Shown here one piece after another: positions 36,858 through 46,147 of a stretch of 64,000 nucleotides of DNA (position 1 is the stretch's first letter; each line of letters begins with the position of its first letter). Source of the stretch: CAVWDU01 sp963840725 (GTDB taxonomy: Bacteria; Pseudomonadota; Gammaproteobacteria; Pseudomonadales; Halieaceae). Both the position numbers and the translations under genes were made by a program. Where the stretch lies: NCBI GenBank assembly GCA_963840725.1, contig CAWIZY010000016.1, positions 868,001-932,000 of the forward strand, given 5' to 3'. The notes beneath the pieces were generated by a model. It had not been told where the DNA came from. It made no database searches and saw only the letters and a program-made list of their open reading frames with translations.

Positions 36858-37667
36858 GTGTGGCCCGTTCGAGACGCTGATACCCACGAGTTGTTCATTG
36901 AGATTGACAATAGAGTTCGCCATGTCGATCAGCAGGCTGTGAATGGTCGCGGGATTGCTTTTAATGAGATCGGTAAACTGTTCCTTGGGCACCTTCACCA
37001 CTGCACAGCGGGTTTTCGCCCTCACGGTGGCGCTTCTGTCGGCATGAGTCAGGGCAGCCATCGCGCCAAAAATCTCACCCTCACCGACACGCCCGACGGT
37101 GACATCGTCTACCAGCACCTCGGCAATCCCCTCAGACATATTGAAAACGTAGTCTGCCCTGTCGCCCTGGCGAATAATGATGGCGCCGGGCTCATAGACC
37201 TCAAAACCCGGACTGGCCATGTTGTCTTCCTCGGTCCGAGCGGCCGTTATACGCAGCATCAGGCCCGCGTAAGTGACCAGCAGCCGGGTCCAGAGTTTGA
37301 TTGCGGCAGGTTCTGAAAACACACGCGACATAAACTCCAGCGCCGGGTAACTGGCCAGACGGGCGCCGGCTTCGCTACCGTAGTAAACCGTCACCTCACG
37401 GTCCGTGGTACCGGTTATATCTGGCAGCAACATATCGCCTGCCTCTAAAATGTAGATGGTTCGGCCTTTATAGCGCGCCGTGATCGACCCGGCCTCGACC
37501 CGGTAGAACTTACCGCCATCAAAACCCCGGAAGTTGCCCTCTTCCGTCGCATCCACCTCCACGGCTGTGGCTGGAATGGACACTACCTCTAACAATGCAC
37601 TAACCAGCTTCTTGTACTGCTGGTTCAGCAGCGCAAAATCCTGTGCGAGATCGGCATTTGCCAACAT
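36855..37667 (-). CDS. Cyclic nucleotide-binding (Crp-type) domain protein
   Basis: 270 residues from ATG 37667 (AGGGG upstream). The N-terminal half includes a weak cupin-like segment (FYRVEAGSITARYKGR, IYILEAGDML). The C-terminal half (about 155-262) is a clear CNB domain: YEPGAIIIRQGDRADYVFNMSEG, then GEIFGAMAALTHADRSATVRAKT. The usual FGE of the phosphate-binding cassette reads FGA, removing the glutamate that contacts the ribose, so cAMP binding is doubtful. There is no DNA-binding domain. It is probably a sensor or adaptor. Confidence 0.8.
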   Translation of the reverse strand: MLANADLAQDFALLNQQYKKLVSALLEVVSIPATAVEVDATEEGNFRGFDGGKFYRVEAGSITARYKGRTIYILEAGDMLLPDITGTTDREVTVYYGSEAGARLASYPALEFMSRVFSEPAAIKLWTRLLVTYAGLMLRITAARTEEDNMASPGFEVYEPGAIIIRQGDRADYVFNMSEGIAEVLVDDVTVGRVGEGEIFGAMAALTHADRSATVRAKTRCAVVKVPKEQFTDLIKSNPATIHSLLIDMANSIVNLNEQLVGISVSNGPH

Positions 37668-37881
37668 ACGCGTACCCCTGCCCCTTGTTGCCCGGGATGC
37701 TGTCGCTCCCAGTGCTGTTTTTGTGGATGTCGCGCCTGTTACACTAGGCCGCATCGACCCGTCATAGTAGCAACTTATTGCACGACGGAGAACGTCTCGG
37801 CGTAACATTTGTCACGGTATTACTGGCCGCTGACCGCTTCCATTCGGTCACAGCCGCAACCATACGCCAGGAGGGCACACT

Positions 37882-38334
37882 ATCGACAATCTCGACTGGT
37901 CAACCGCAAGTTTTGACGACCTCAACCGCCGCGAACTCTATGCCATCCTGCAGTTACGCCAGGCCGTCTTCGTGATCGAGCAGAACTGCCTCTACCAGGA
38001 TCTGGACGGACTGGACCAGAACTGCATGCATATGCAGTGTCGTGACGGCACGAGCTTACTGGCCTACCAGCGCTGCCTGCCTCCAGGCCTGAGCTACCCG
38101 CAAAGCTCTATCGGTCGCATCGTCGTTTCACCTGAGGGTCGGGGCCGACAACTGGGCCGGCAACTTGTGCAGCGCGGCATCGAATTCAATCAGCGCCAAT
38201 GGCCCGGTAGTGGCATCACCATCGGCGCCCAGGCGCATCTGGAGGGTTTTTATACCAGCCTGGGCTTTATCACCGAGGGGCCGCCCTATATGGAAGACGG
38301 TATTGCCCATCTGAAGATGCACCGCGCCGGCTGA
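37882..38334 (+). CDS. elaA: GNAT acetyltransferase ElaA-like, non-standard start
   Basis: ElaA-family N-acetyltransferase of 150 residues. The ElaA-like N-terminus (NLDWSTASFDDLNRRELYAILQLRQAVFVIEQNC) is present in frame, then IGRIVVSPEGRGRQLGRQL, the acetyl-CoA-binding loop, and LEGFYTSLGFITEGPPYMEDGI. No ATG, GTG or TTG lies between the upstream in-frame stop (37831-37833) and the conserved region; the first standard start would be GTG 37972, which deletes about 30 conserved residues. ATC 37882, seven bases after GGAGG, is placed as a start codon would be. The true start may be ATC, or a base is wrong. Confidence 0.8.
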   Translation: MDNLDWSTASFDDLNRRELYAILQLRQAVFVIEQNCLYQDLDGLDQNCMHMQCRDGTSLLAYQRCLPPGLSYPQSSIGRIVVSPEGRGRQLGRQLVQRGIEFNQRQWPGSGITIGAQAHLEGFYTSLGFITEGPPYMEDGIAHLKMHRAG

Positions 38335-38377
38335 GTAGCTCTGGCGCTGCTCCTGCAGAAACGGTTTCTGCGGCCCG

Positions 38378-38818
38378 CTAACTCAACTCGATCAGGAAGG
38401 TGACAGGCCCGTCGTTTGTCAAACTAACCTGCATATCGGCGCCAAACACGCCTGCCGCGACCGGCTGATGCAAGGCGCGCAATCGATCCAGCGTATAGTC
38501 GTACAAAGGCCGCGCCGCATCCGGCGCCAGCGCTTCCGAAAAACCCGGCCGCAGACCCTTGCGCGTATCGGCGGACAAAGTGAACTGGGACACCAGCAGA
38601 ACACCGCCGCCCGCCTGCGCCACATTGTGGTTCATCCGACCATCGGCATCACTGAACATTCGATAGGCGAGCACTTTGTCCAGCATCCGCCGCGCCAGCG
38701 CTTCGTTATCCGCTCGATCAAGTCCGAGAAACACCAGCAGGCCGGCGCCCACCTCACCGACGCACTCTCCGCCCACCCGGACCGAGGCATCGCTGACCCG
38801 CTGCAACAAAGCACGCAT
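38378..38818 (-). CDS. dtd: D-aminoacyl-tRNA deacylase
   Basis: Removes D-amino acids from tRNA. 146 residues, family length. MRALLQRVSDASVRVGGE start, the cross-subunit GG.LLVSQFTLSAD (VLLVSQFTLSADTRKGLRPGF) and the terminal NDGPVTFLIE with the conserved Gly-Pro. ATG 38818 fits; the frame is open further upstream. It ends 25 bases after the typA stop, on the same strand, so co-transcription is likely. Confidence 0.95.
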   Translation of the reverse strand: MRALLQRVSDASVRVGGECVGEVGAGLLVFLGLDRADNEALARRMLDKVLAYRMFSDADGRMNHNVAQAGGGVLLVSQFTLSADTRKGLRPGFSEALAPDAARPLYDYTLDRLRALHQPVAAGVFGADMQVSLTNDGPVTFLIELS

Positions 38819-38843
38819 GGCCGTGTACCAGGGGGTCTCTTTC

Positions 38844-40655
38844 TTAGCCCCGCCCGGCGCGCTTGCGCTCGTGCTCCAGCAACAGTTTCTTGCGCAAGCG
38901 AATACTGTCGGGGGTAACTTCCACCAACTCATCGTCGCCAATGAACTCCAGTGCCTGCTCGAGAGTGTGCCGCACCGGTGGGGTCAAGGTCAGTGCCTCG
39001 TCGGTGCCCGAAGCGCGCACGTTGGTCAGCTGCTTGCCCTTGGTCGGGTTAACCGCGAGGTCGTTATTGCGGCTGTGCAGGCCGATAATCTGGCCCTCAT
39101 ACACTTCCACATTGGGCTCGGCGAACAACCGGCCCCTGTCCTGCAAGTTGAACAGTGAATAGGCCAGCGTCTTACCTTTCACCATGGATACCAGAACACC
39201 GTTGACCCGGCCCGCCACGTCCGCCTTCTTCACCGGGCCGTAGTGATCAAAAACGTGCGTTAGAATCCCACTACCTGAGGTCATGGTGAGAAATTGTGAC
39301 CGGAAGCCGATCAAGCCGCGCGCGGGAATAATGAACTCCAGGCGCACCCGGCCCTTGCCGTCAGGCACCATATTTTCAAGCTCAGCTCGACGCAAGCCGA
39401 GCTCTTCCATCAGGGAGCCCTGGTGCGCTTCCTCGCAGTCAATCATGAGCTGCTCATATGGCTCCTGCAGTTCGCCGTCGACCTCTCGCTGAATCACCTC
39501 TGGTCGCGAAACGCCCAGCTCAAAGCCTTCTCGGCGCATACTTTCGATCAATACCGACAGGTGCAGCTCTCCACGGCCCGAGACCTTGAACTTGTCCGGG
39601 CTATCACCGGGCTCCACTCGCAGGGCCACATTGTGAATCAGCTCCCGCTCCAGTCGCTCCTTGATGTTGCGCGAGGTGACATACTTGCCTTCCTTTCCGG
39701 CAAACGGGGAATCGTTAACCTGAAACGTCATACTGACGGTGGGCTCATCAACACTCAGCGGTGGCAGGGCTTCCAGCGCCGCCGGGTCACAGAGCGTATC
39801 GGAGATATTCAGGCCTTCTATGCCCGTGACACAGACGATATCGCCCGCCTCGGCAGACTCGACATCAACCCGCTCCAGACCCATATAACCCATAACCTGC
39901 AAGACCTTGCCATTGCGGCTGGCACCCTCACGATCCACGACTGCGACTGCGGTATTGGGCTTCAGGCGGCCGCGCGTGATCCGGCCTACACCAATGACAC
40001 CGACATAGCTGCTGTAATCCAGGGCGCTGATCTGCAACTGCAGAGGCCCCTCTGAATTAACCACCGGCGCCGGCACTTTATCGACCACCGCCTGAAACAG
40101 CGGCTCCATATTGGTCGCCATATCCTCGTGGTCCAGCCCGGAAGTACCTTCGATTGCAGAGGCAAAAATCACCGGGAAGTCCAGCTGCTGTTCTGTAGCG
40201 CCAAGCCGATCGAACAGGTCGAAGACCTGGTCCACTACCCAATCCGGGCGAGCCCCGGGGCGATCCACCTTGTTGACTACCACGATGGGGTTCAAGCCCT
40301 GCTCAAAAGCCTTTGCGGTAACAAAGCGGGTCTGCGGCATCGGCCCGTCTACGGCATCGACCAGCAGCAGCACCGAATCCACCATGGACAGCACTCGCTC
40401 AACTTCGCCGCCAAAGTCCGCGTGTCCCGGCGTATCGACAATATTGATACGATAGTCCTGCCAGCGAATGGCCGTGTTCTTGGCGAGAATCGTAATGCCC
40501 CGCTCCCGCTCCTGGTCATTGGAGTCCATAACGCGCTCGGCGCCCTCGTTGCGTCGGTCCAGGGTCCCCGACTGTTGCAGCAAACAATCCACCAGCGTGG
40601 TCTTGCCGTGGTCAACATGGGCGATAATGGCAATATTGCGAAGTTTCTCGATCAA
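38844..40655 (-). CDS. typA: Ribosome-associated GTPase TypA/BipA
   Basis: Translational GTPase of 603 residues that aids ribosome assembly and stress responses. G1 AHVDHGKTTL (12-21), G3 DTPGHADFGGEVERVL and G4 NKVDRPGARPDWV are clear. EF-G-like domains follow (GRGELHLSVLIESMRREGFE) and the TypA-specific C-terminus (RGLIGFRSQFLTMTSGSG, LFAEPNVEVYEGQIIG). Divergent from glnA across a 434-base gap. Confidence 0.97.
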   Translation of the reverse strand: MIEKLRNIAIIAHVDHGKTTLVDCLLQQSGTLDRRNEGAERVMDSNDQERERGITILAKNTAIRWQDYRINIVDTPGHADFGGEVERVLSMVDSVLLLVDAVDGPMPQTRFVTAKAFEQGLNPIVVVNKVDRPGARPDWVVDQVFDLFDRLGATEQQLDFPVIFASAIEGTSGLDHEDMATNMEPLFQAVVDKVPAPVVNSEGPLQLQISALDYSSYVGVIGVGRITRGRLKPNTAVAVVDREGASRNGKVLQVMGYMGLERVDVESAEAGDIVCVTGIEGLNISDTLCDPAALEALPPLSVDEPTVSMTFQVNDSPFAGKEGKYVTSRNIKERLERELIHNVALRVEPGDSPDKFKVSGRGELHLSVLIESMRREGFELGVSRPEVIQREVDGELQEPYEQLMIDCEEAHQGSLMEELGLRRAELENMVPDGKGRVRLEFIIPARGLIGFRSQFLTMTSGSGILTHVFDHYGPVKKADVAGRVNGVLVSMVKGKTLAYSLFNLQDRGRLFAEPNVEVYEGQIIGLHSRNNDLAVNPTKGKQLTNVRASGTDEALTLTPPVRHTLEQALEFIGDDELVEVTPDSIRLRKKLLLEHERKRAGRG

Positions 40656-40918
40656 AATACATCCTCGGGCGCCGGCAAACCGCGCTTAGTTAGCGATGCT
40701 ATCAGGGCACCGGCGTAAAAGGGGGCGCGGATTATACCCCAGCCGGCAGCCCTGTCGCTTGTGAAATAACACCGCTAAGCTGCGGTCGGGCAGATATCGC
40801 ACGAGCACACAGCTCCGTTGCGTCAAAAGCGCGCCCCTGGCGCCCTGCGGGAAGCGCAGGCACAGACAGACAACAGCCAACAGCCTTGCCTGACCCGCGC
40901 ACTATTTTGAATCGCGAT

Positions 40919-40935
40919 TGCGCTATATTGGTGCA
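40919..40935 (+). promoter_or_regulatory. NtrC binding site upstream of glnA
   Basis: TGCGCTATATTGGTGCA matches the NtrC consensus TGCACCAnnnTGGTGCA at all but two of its fixed bases. It lies 72 bases before the sigma-54 -24 element, where an enhancer is expected. Confidence 0.7.
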
Positions 40936-41006
40936 TTTTCTTGCAAGACTGGATAGCCGTTACTAAAATAGATTTAAATATCAGTCAGTTAACACCGGCA
41001 CCTATT

Positions 41007-41022
41007 TGGCACAGGTCTTGCT
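41007..41022 (+). promoter_or_regulatory. Sigma-54 promoter of glnA
   Basis: TGGCAC-AGGTC-TTGCT has the invariant GG and GC separated by ten bases, an exact match to the -24/-12 consensus of RpoN promoters. It lies 68 bases before the glnA start and downstream of an NtrC box. Confidence 0.88.
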
Positions 41023-41089
41023 TTTACCCTCGGTGCTATCAGACCGACCGGGGATGCCGGCCCGATTACCTTTCCATGGAGAAAACACG

Positions 41090-42496
41090 ATGTCAGAGAA
41101 GACTCTGGACCTGATCAAAGAGAACGACGTGCGCTGGGTAGACCTGCGTTTCACCGATACGCGCGGTAAAGAGCAGCACGTTACGATTCCCGCCACAGAG
41201 GTCGACGAAGACTTCTTTGAAGACGGCAAGATGTTTGACGGTTCATCCATCGCCGGCTGGAAAGGCATCAACGAGTCAGACATGATTCTCATGCCCGACG
41301 ACAATGCCTCGGTCCTCGACCCGTTCACCGATGATAGTACCCTGATTGTGCGCTGCGATATCGTCGAGCCGACCACCATGCAGGGTTACGAGCGCGACCC
41401 GCGCTCCGTGGCGCGTCGCGCTGAGGAGTACCTGAAGTCCACCGGCATCGGCGATACCGCTTACTTCGGACCGGAGCCGGAGTTTTTTGTTTTCGACGAC
41501 ATCAAGTGGCATGCAGACATCTCCGGCGCGGGCTACAGCATCAACTCTGAAGAGGCTTCCTGGGCCTCCAGTCAGAGCTTCGATGACGGCAACATCGGCC
41601 ACCGGCCGGGCGTCAAAGGCGGTTACTTCCCGGTGCCCCCGGTCGACTCTCTGCACGATATCCGCGGTGCCATGTGCACGGCTATGGAACAGATGGGCCT
41701 GCCAATCGAGGTGCACCACCACGAAGTGGGCACCGCCGGTCAGTGCGAGATCGGGATCAAGTTCAACACGCTGGTTGTCAAGGCGGACGAAGTACAGATA
41801 CTCAAGTACTGCGTTCACAATGTGGCCCATGCCTACGGCAAGACCTCAACCTTCATGCCCAAACCCCTGGTCGGCGACAACGGCTCCGGCATGCATGTGC
41901 ACCAGTCCATCTCCAAGGACGGCGAGAACATTTTTGCCGGCGAGGGCTATGCAGGGCTCTCCGACGAGGCGCTGTACTATATCGGTGGCATTATCAAGCA
42001 CGCCAGGGCATTGAACGCATTCACCAACGCGTCCACCAACAGCTACAAGCGTCTGGTCCCGGGCTTCGAGGCGCCGGTCATGCTGGCCTACTCCGCGCGC
42101 AACCGGTCGGCATCCATCCGTATCCCCTACGAGCCCAGCCCCAAGGGCAAGCGGGTAGAGGTCCGCTTCCCGGATCCGACGGCCAACCCCTACCTGGCCT
42201 TCGCGGCCATGCTGATGGCTGGCCTGGACGGCATTCAAAACAAACTGCACCCTGGCGATGCCGCCGACAAGGACCTTTACGACCTGCCCCCGGAAGAGGG
42301 CAAAGCCATTCCCACCGTTGCCTCCAGCCTGTCCATGGCCCTTCAAGCTCTGGATGCTGATCGCGAATTTCTCACCGCGGGTGGGGTGTTTAGCGACGAC
42401 ATGATCGACGGCTATATCGCACTTAAAGAGAGTGAGGTAGAGCGTCTGGACATGACCACTCACCCGGTCGAGTTCGACATGTACTACTCGCTGTAA
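41090..42496 (+). CDS. glnA: Glutamine synthetase, type I
   Basis: Makes glutamine from glutamate and ammonia; 468 residues as in E. coli. Conserved: FDGSSIAGWKGINESDM, PEPEFFVF, NGSGMHVHQS, RRRSASIRIP-type NRSASIRIPYE. Tyr397 in LYDLPPEE is the adenylylation site, so GlnE control is expected. ATG 41090 follows GGAGAAAA. Expression is evidently under NtrC and sigma-54; ntrB and ntrC lie downstream after one gene. A strong terminator follows. Confidence 0.98.
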   Translation: MSEKTLDLIKENDVRWVDLRFTDTRGKEQHVTIPATEVDEDFFEDGKMFDGSSIAGWKGINESDMILMPDDNASVLDPFTDDSTLIVRCDIVEPTTMQGYERDPRSVARRAEEYLKSTGIGDTAYFGPEPEFFVFDDIKWHADISGAGYSINSEEASWASSQSFDDGNIGHRPGVKGGYFPVPPVDSLHDIRGAMCTAMEQMGLPIEVHHHEVGTAGQCEIGIKFNTLVVKADEVQILKYCVHNVAHAYGKTSTFMPKPLVGDNGSGMHVHQSISKDGENIFAGEGYAGLSDEALYYIGGIIKHARALNAFTNASTNSYKRLVPGFEAPVMLAYSARNRSASIRIPYEPSPKGKRVEVRFPDPTANPYLAFAAMLMAGLDGIQNKLHPGDAADKDLYDLPPEEGKAIPTVASSLSMALQALDADREFLTAGGVFSDDMIDGYIALKESEVERLDMTTHPVEFDMYYSL

Positions 42497-42514
42497 GCTG
42501 GCAGCAACACCCTG

Positions 42515-42540
42515 AAAGCCCGCCACTGGCGGGCTTTTTT
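42515..42540 (+). terminator. Rho-independent terminator after glnA
   Basis: AGCCCGCC, loop ACT, GGCGGGCT, then six T residues (42535-42540), ending 44 bases after the glnA stop. Confidence 0.93.
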
Positions 42541-42694
42541 ATGCCCGTTGTATGCGGCTGGCCCCTGGGTGTCATAACCGCCCGTCTCGTGAGTAGACTA
42601 TGGATTATCTGGAGTTTCCGCCTGAACACGCTCTCACCCCGCCCGGCATTTCTGCTACGGTAGGTTTTTCTTGCGCAATTCAGGTGATCCCGAC

Positions 42695-43222
42695 ATGGCG
42701 AGTCGCATAGCTCTTCTGCTGTTGCTGCTGGTGCCGCTGGTAGCGACAACCCAACAGATTTTTAAAACTACCGACGAAAACGGCAACGTCGTGTTTACCG
42801 ATCAGCCACCACCAGGTGCCGAAGGTGTGGAAGAAGTGGAGTTGCAACGGATCAACCAGGCCGCGCCACCCCCGGAGATCGCGCGCCCCCTGGACAAACT
42901 GGAGCCCGCAGAGGAGACCATCGCCCCCACCGTGAGCATCACCGCGCCGGCCGATGAAACGACCATTCCCATGGGGCCGGGCAACTTTACGGTAACGGCC
43001 CGGGTGGAGCCCGGGCTGCAGTCCGGCGAGACGCTGCTGCTCCAGATTGACGGTGAACCCTGGGACGAGCCCGGCACCATCAACAGTTGGCAGCTGACCA
43101 ACATCTTCCGTGGTGCTCATGACCTGACGGTGGCCGTTCTCGGCCCTGATGGCTCACCGCTGGCCATCTCTGACCCAATCCGGGTCTATGTGCTTCGCCC
43201 CTCGGTCAATTTCCGCAACTGA
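42695..43222 (+). CDS. DUF4124 domain periplasmic protein
   Basis: 175-residue predicted secreted protein. Signal peptide of about 22 residues (SRIALLLLLLVPLVATTQQ) is followed at once by a DUF4124 motif (IFKTTDENGNVVFTDQPPPGAEGVEEVEL). Then a Pro/Glu linker and an Ig-like beta domain (APTVSITAPADETTIPMGPGNFTVTARVEPG) that looks like a cell-surface or binding fold. Its position between glnA and ntrB matches Pseudomonas, where a gene of this kind sits there. Function unknown. Confidence 0.85.
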   Translation: MASRIALLLLLLVPLVATTQQIFKTTDENGNVVFTDQPPPGAEGVEEVELQRINQAAPPPEIARPLDKLEPAEETIAPTVSITAPADETTIPMGPGNFTVTARVEPGLQSGETLLLQIDGEPWDEPGTINSWQLTNIFRGAHDLTVAVLGPDGSPLAISDPIRVYVLRPSVNFRN

Positions 43223-43555
43223 AGCCCCTCGCTAAACCGACCACCCCACACACACCCTGCGCGCCGCACGCACTCGAGCACACTCGCGCGGAGCGCGCCG
43301 GTGCGCGCTGCTGGTCATTTATTGACCCATGCACCATAATAGTGCGTTGGCTAAGTAAGGAACCCCGAGCAAACCAGCAACCGCCGCTGGCCCGGCGCGA
43401 ACGCCTGTCCAGATGACGATAAAAACGCATCTATATCTGCGATCTGGTCCTGTTTTATCAGCACCCGCGTTTTTTTCGGTCTCTTGCCCGACGTTGGCTT
43501 CATTATTGCTAGCTGAATAGCCGGGACGGCCGGCGTGGTCGATCATGGAGCAAAC
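43223..43555. other. Intergenic region upstream of ntrB
   Basis: 333 bases without a gene. GC-rich alternating GCGC stretches (43255-43310) could form hairpins ending the preceding transcript. An NtrC-type box follows at 43330-43346. Confidence 0.5.
43330..43346 (+). promoter_or_regulatory. NtrC binding site upstream of ntrBC
   Basis: TGCACCATAATAGTGCG matches the NtrC dyad TGCACCAnnnTGGTGCA at twelve of fourteen fixed positions. It lies about 210 bases before ntrB. In E. coli a similar site represses the glnL promoter, so autoregulation is likely here. Confidence 0.65.
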
Positions 43556-44620
43556 ATGCAACAGGGCGTCGATATACTCGACACAATCAGCACTGGCGTT
43601 ATCGCCTTCGATGCGGACCTGCGCGTCACGGCTATTAACGGAGCAGCTCAGGACCTGCTGGCGGCCTCCCTGGCCCGCACCATGGGCATGCACGCCGGTG
43701 ACCTGGTCGTGCGGCCCGAAGAGTGGGTGCAGAATCTTCAGCTGGTGCTGGATGACCGCAGTCCGCTGGCTAGGCGCGGTATGCCGCTGGTGCTGCATAA
43801 CGGCCATGAAATCCATGTGGACCTGATGATGACCCCACTACCGGGTAAGGATACCAACGCCGGGTTACTGGTCGAGCTGCAGCCGGTGGACCGGCTGATG
43901 CGGATAAGCCGGGAGGAAGCCCTTCTCAATGCTCATGAGACCACTCGTGCGGTAATCCGGGGGCTGGCCCATGAAATCAAGAATCCTCTGGGCGGCGTGC
44001 GCGGAGCGGCCCAGTTGCTGGCGAGGGAACTACCCAGTGAAGAACTGAGAGAATACACCCAGGTCATCATCCGCGAAGCCGACCGGCTGCGCGACCTGGT
44101 AGACCGGCTGTTGGGCCCCAACCAGCGGCTGGACCTGCAGCCACTAAACATCCATGAGGCCCTGGAGCACGTGCGCAACCTGATTCTCGCAGAGACGGAC
44201 AATCGCACCACCATCGATCGCGACTACGACCCCAGCCTGCCTGAAATCCCGGCGGATCGCAGTCAGTTAGTCCAGGCTCTGCTGAATATTACGCGCAATG
44301 CATTGCAGGCAGCAGAATCCGCCGAGGACTGCCACATCTCGCTGCGCACCCGCTCCCGGCGTCAGTTCACCATCGGCAGCAAACGTCATCGTCTGGCTTT
44401 GCAAGTCGATATCGAGGATAACGGGCCCGGCGTGCCCACCGACCTGCAAAACTCTATTTTTGTGCCAATGGTCACCGGCCGCGCTGATGGCACCGGACTG
44501 GGCCTGTCTATATCACAGGCGATTGTCAGCAGGCACGGTGGGCTGCTCGAATGCGAGAGTGAGCCCGGACGCACATGTTTCAGTCTCTATATACCAATGG
44601 AAATAAGCCAAGATGAGTAA
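43556..44620 (+). CDS. ntrB: Nitrogen regulation sensor histidine kinase NtrB
   Basis: Cytoplasmic kinase/phosphatase controlled by PII. 354 residues from ATG 43556 (GGAG six bases upstream). PAS domain (about 5-115), then the H-box RGLAHEIKNPLGGVRGAAQ with His139, the exact E. coli position, N-box LLNITRNALQAA, and G-boxes VDIEDNGPGVP and GTGLGLSIS. It overlaps ntrC by eight bases. GTG 43535 is a possible earlier start. Confidence 0.95.
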   Translation: MQQGVDILDTISTGVIAFDADLRVTAINGAAQDLLAASLARTMGMHAGDLVVRPEEWVQNLQLVLDDRSPLARRGMPLVLHNGHEIHVDLMMTPLPGKDTNAGLLVELQPVDRLMRISREEALLNAHETTRAVIRGLAHEIKNPLGGVRGAAQLLARELPSEELREYTQVIIREADRLRDLVDRLLGPNQRLDLQPLNIHEALEHVRNLILAETDNRTTIDRDYDPSLPEIPADRSQLVQALLNITRNALQAAESAEDCHISLRTRSRRQFTIGSKRHRLALQVDIEDNGPGVPTDLQNSIFVPMVTGRADGTGLGLSISQAIVSRHGGLLECESEPGRTCFSLYIPMEISQDE

Positions 44621-46020
44621 AAAAGCCAGGGCCTGGGTGGTCGACGATGACAGCTCGATCCGCTGGGTGCTTGAACGGGCGCTGACCCAGGCCGGAATTG
44701 ACAACGAAAGCTTTGACAGCGGAGACAGCATGCTCCAGCGCATCGAGGCCGAGCAGCCGGATGTGATCATAAGTGACATCCGCATGCCCGGCACCGATGG
44801 CCTGGCGCTGCTGGCACACTTCAGCGAGAAATATCCCGGTATGCCGATCATTATCACCACCGCACATTCCGACCTGGAAAGCGCCGTAGCCTCCTACCAA
44901 CACGGCGCCTTCGAATACCTGCCCAAACCCTTTGACATCGATGAAGTCATCGCTGTCACCGAGCGAGGCATCGCCCAGGCCAGAGAAAAACGCGGCGAAA
45001 TCAGCGTCGCCGAAGTCCCCGAGCACACCGAGATCATCGGCGAAGCGCCGGCTATGCAGGAAGTGTTCCGGGCCATCGGCCGACTGGCCCACAGTAATAT
45101 CACCGTGCTGATCAACGGAGAATCGGGCACCGGCAAGGAGCTGGTGGCGCGCGCACTTCACCGCCACAGCCCCCGCGCCACACACCCTTTTATTGCACTC
45201 AATATGGCAGCGATTCCCACGAGACCTTATGGAATCAGAGCTATTTGGCCACGAAAAAGGCGCTTTTACGGGTGCCAGCGGCAAACGCGAGGGCCGCTTC
45301 GAGCAGGCCGACGGCGGTACCCTGTTTCTGGATGAGATCGGCGACATGCCGGCGGAAACCCAGACCCGCCTGCTGCGGGTGCTGGCCGACGGAGAGTTTT
45401 ACCGGGTCGGAGGCCACACGCCGATCAACGTCGACGTACGCATCATCGCCGCGACCCACCAGGATCTCGAGGGACTGGTGCAAAAGGGGGATTTTCGTGA
45501 GGACCTGTTCCATCGGCTCAATGTTATCCGTATTCATATCCCCAGGCTTTCGGAGCGCGCCAAGGATATACCCCGGTTGATGCAATACTTCTTTCAGCGG
45601 GCGGCGAAGGAACTCGGCGGTGAAACCAAGGTACTGCTGCCGGAAACCGAGAAGTTCCTGTCGGAGTTGGAATGGCCCGGCAATGTGCGTCAGCTTGAGA
45701 ACACCTGCCGCTGGCTGACGGTGATGGCTTCAGGCCGTGAAATTCACCTCAGCGATCTGCCACCGGAGCTGGGTAAAGCGCCACCGGCCACTCCCGGCGG
45801 TGAAACTGCCGACTGGCGCGAACAGCTGTTTCAATGGGCGCGGAACGAGTTGGTCCAGGGCAAGGAGTGCATACTCAACCAGGCAACCCCGGCTTTCGAG
45901 CGGGTTATGATCGAAGTGGCGCTGCAACACACCCGGGGCCGCAAGCGCGACGCGGCCGAGCTGTTGGGTTGGGGCCGCAATACCCTGACCCGGAAAATGA
46001 AGGAGCTGCACCTGCATTAA
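44613..46020 (+). pseudogene. ntrC: Nitrogen regulation response regulator NtrC, one frameshift
   Basis: Sigma-54 activator. Receiver domain with Asp55 (VIISDIRMPG), AAA+ domain with Walker A GESGTGKELVAR and the GAFTGA loop, and a C-terminal Fis-type helix-turn-helix (KRDAAELLGWGRNTLTRKMKEL) are all present. The frame breaks at 45216-45218: CCC should be CC for MAAIP to run into RDLMESELFGHEKGAF. Corrected length is 468 residues, the normal size. As written, the product would stop at 45335, after the start of the AAA+ domain. An assembly error is more likely than gene loss, since glnA has a sigma-54/NtrC promoter. Confidence 0.9.
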
Positions 46021-46147
46021 GAGTGCCTGCATCACCAGCGCCTCCCGCCCCAGCCAGCCACGATCGGCAAAACCGGGACGGCCTTGATTCTCCATTCGCA
46101 GTCAGTCCTTGCTGGCGGGGGCTGCAGAGCACAGTTAGTATGCGCCC

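Larger units (their letters stand above)
40656..41089. other. Divergent intergenic region typA-glnA
   Basis: 434 bases without a gene. The typA side is GC-rich; the glnA side turns AT-rich and carries the NtrC box and sigma-54 promoter listed separately. A poorer second NtrC-like half site (GCGCACTATTTTGAATC) lies near 40897-40913. Confidence 0.6.
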
